47,683 nt of DNA, from NCBI GenBank assembly GCA_016201275.1, contig JACQDB010000068.1, forward strand, positions 1 through 47,683, read 5' to 3'. Shown one piece after another: positions 47,487 to 47,683 of the stretch. The position numbers and the translations under genes are program-made. The stretch's first letter is position 1. The number at the start of each line of letters is the position of its first letter. The DNA is from Acidobacteriota bacterium (GTDB lineage: Bacteria > Acidobacteriota > Blastocatellia > UBA7656). Under the pieces are notes generated by a model. That model had not been told where the DNA came from and did no database searches. It saw only the letters and a program-made list of their open reading frames with translations.

Positions 47487-47551
47487 AAATAAAGTGCAAC
47501 CCTGTACGGGCGACCACCGCAGGGTCGCCCGTACAGGGTTGCACTTTATTT
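47487..47551. repeat. palindromic element, family B copy 4, perfect 29-bp stem
   Basis: Arms 47487-47515 (AAATAAAGTGCAACCCTGTA and on to CGGGCGACC) and 47523-47551 are exact reverse complements with a 7-nt loop ACCGCAG. TCATCCATAATCC follows, matching the outer arm of copy 1. This is the most intact copy in the window. Confidence 0.9.
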
Positions 47552-47571
47552 CATCCATAATCCTTAGAATA

Positions 47572-47591
47572 CCCCGCTGCTTGCGGCGGGG
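47572..47591. terminator. hairpin with T-rich tail, possible terminator or repeat
   Basis: CCCCGCTGC/GCGGCGGGG (one G-T pair, 2-nt loop) is followed by AACTTTATTTTTC. A terminator for + strand transcription is possible, but similar CCCCGC hairpins are common as dispersed repeats and no gene ends just before it. Confidence 0.35.
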
Positions 47592-47623
47592 AACTTTATT
47601 TTTCAGAGGCGAAGCAGCCTTGC

Positions 47624-47683
47624 TAATCCCGCCGACGGAAGTCGGTAGATGGTTAAAGTTCAGCCTACGCAACGCCGCGAAAG
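47624..47683. repeat. diverged family C unit at the window edge (reverse orientation)
   Basis: In reverse complement it reads GCGGCGTTGCGTAGGCTGAA CTTTAACCATCTACCGACTT, parallel to GGCGGCGTTTCGTAGGTTGG GCTTTAAGCATCCCCCGATT around 2980-3022. The hairpin part (CCGAC/GTCGG) differs in sequence but keeps its position. It is cut by the window edge. Confidence 0.55.

Noticed and set aside
3-47680. tRNA or rRNA genes
   Set aside because: No cloverleaf with a GGTTCGAATCC-like arm and no rRNA-like segment was noticed on reading. A covariance-model scan would be needed to exclude them fully.

Overview
The window looks like a piece of chromosome from a Gram-negative, respiring heterotroph of moderate GC. 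The signs are a Tat-type exported enzyme, lipoproteins, a six-heme cytochrome c, an ETF to quinone branch and many acyl-CoA catabolic genes. My best guess is Acidobacteriota (Blastocatellia-like), from the general flavour of the proteins and the density of short palindromic repeats. No marker here proves this, and it should be checked by placing AspS and HisS in a tree.

Layout. 0-3.3 kb: the tail of an IS3/IS150-type transposase, a PaaK-like adenylating ligase, a CmcI-type methyltransferase and several palindromic repeats. 3.3-10.4 kb (+): a TetR regulator with an operator in its own promoter, then FadD-like ligase, a fused enoyl-CoA hydratase/3-hydroxyacyl-CoA dehydrogenase, an Rpn-type nuclease and a thiolase. 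10.7-13.5 kb (+): an amidohydrolase with a twin-arginine segment followed by a hexaheme cytochrome c. 13.5-16.8 kb: an unknown acidic protein, an AT-rich secreted TPR protein and an HSL-type esterase. 16.8-29.5 kb (-): DUF35 protein, a thiolase-like protein lacking the nucleophilic Cys, two crotonases, RidA, a small DMT-type permease, GNAT, an SGNH-like protein, two SDRs, acyl-CoA dehydrogenase, haloalkane dehalogenase, serine hydrolase and a quinone oxidoreductase. 29.5-37.5 kb (+): a strong promoter with the same operator as tetR, ETF beta, ETF alpha, a membrane Fe-S ETF:quinone reductase, a RES/DUF2384 toxin-antitoxin pair and two adjacent acyl-CoA dehydrogenases. 37.6-47.7 kb: ankyrin and membrane proteins, aspS, hisS, gamma carbonic anhydrase, lipoproteins, TPR-thioredoxin, glutaminyl cyclotransferase and a 2OG-Fe(II) oxygenase bracketed by 60-nt direct repeats.

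How it works together. The core is a complete acyl-CoA degradation module: activation (FadD), dehydrogenation (three acyl-CoA dehydrogenases), hydration and oxidation (fused enzyme), thiolysis, and transfer of electrons through ETF and the membrane Fe-S protein to quinone. Two near-identical palindromes (CTACCGAACGGTCRGTAG), one just upstream of tetR and one downstream of a TTGACA-17-TACTAT promoter 26 kb away, suggest that the TetR protein controls both itself and its operon and the ETF operon.

The most unusual feature is structural. Several gene junctions are filled by inverted repeats built from 7- or 8-nt tandem units of different sequence. At one junction the repeat carries the stop codon of the upstream gene and the likely ribosome binding site of the next. 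Other dispersed palindromes (about 100-nt elements with a GTACGGGCGACC core, a TA-flanked 98-bp MITE candidate, 60-nt direct repeats) also sit at gene ends, and two of them overlap stop codons. All names come from reading translated motifs. No database search was possible.
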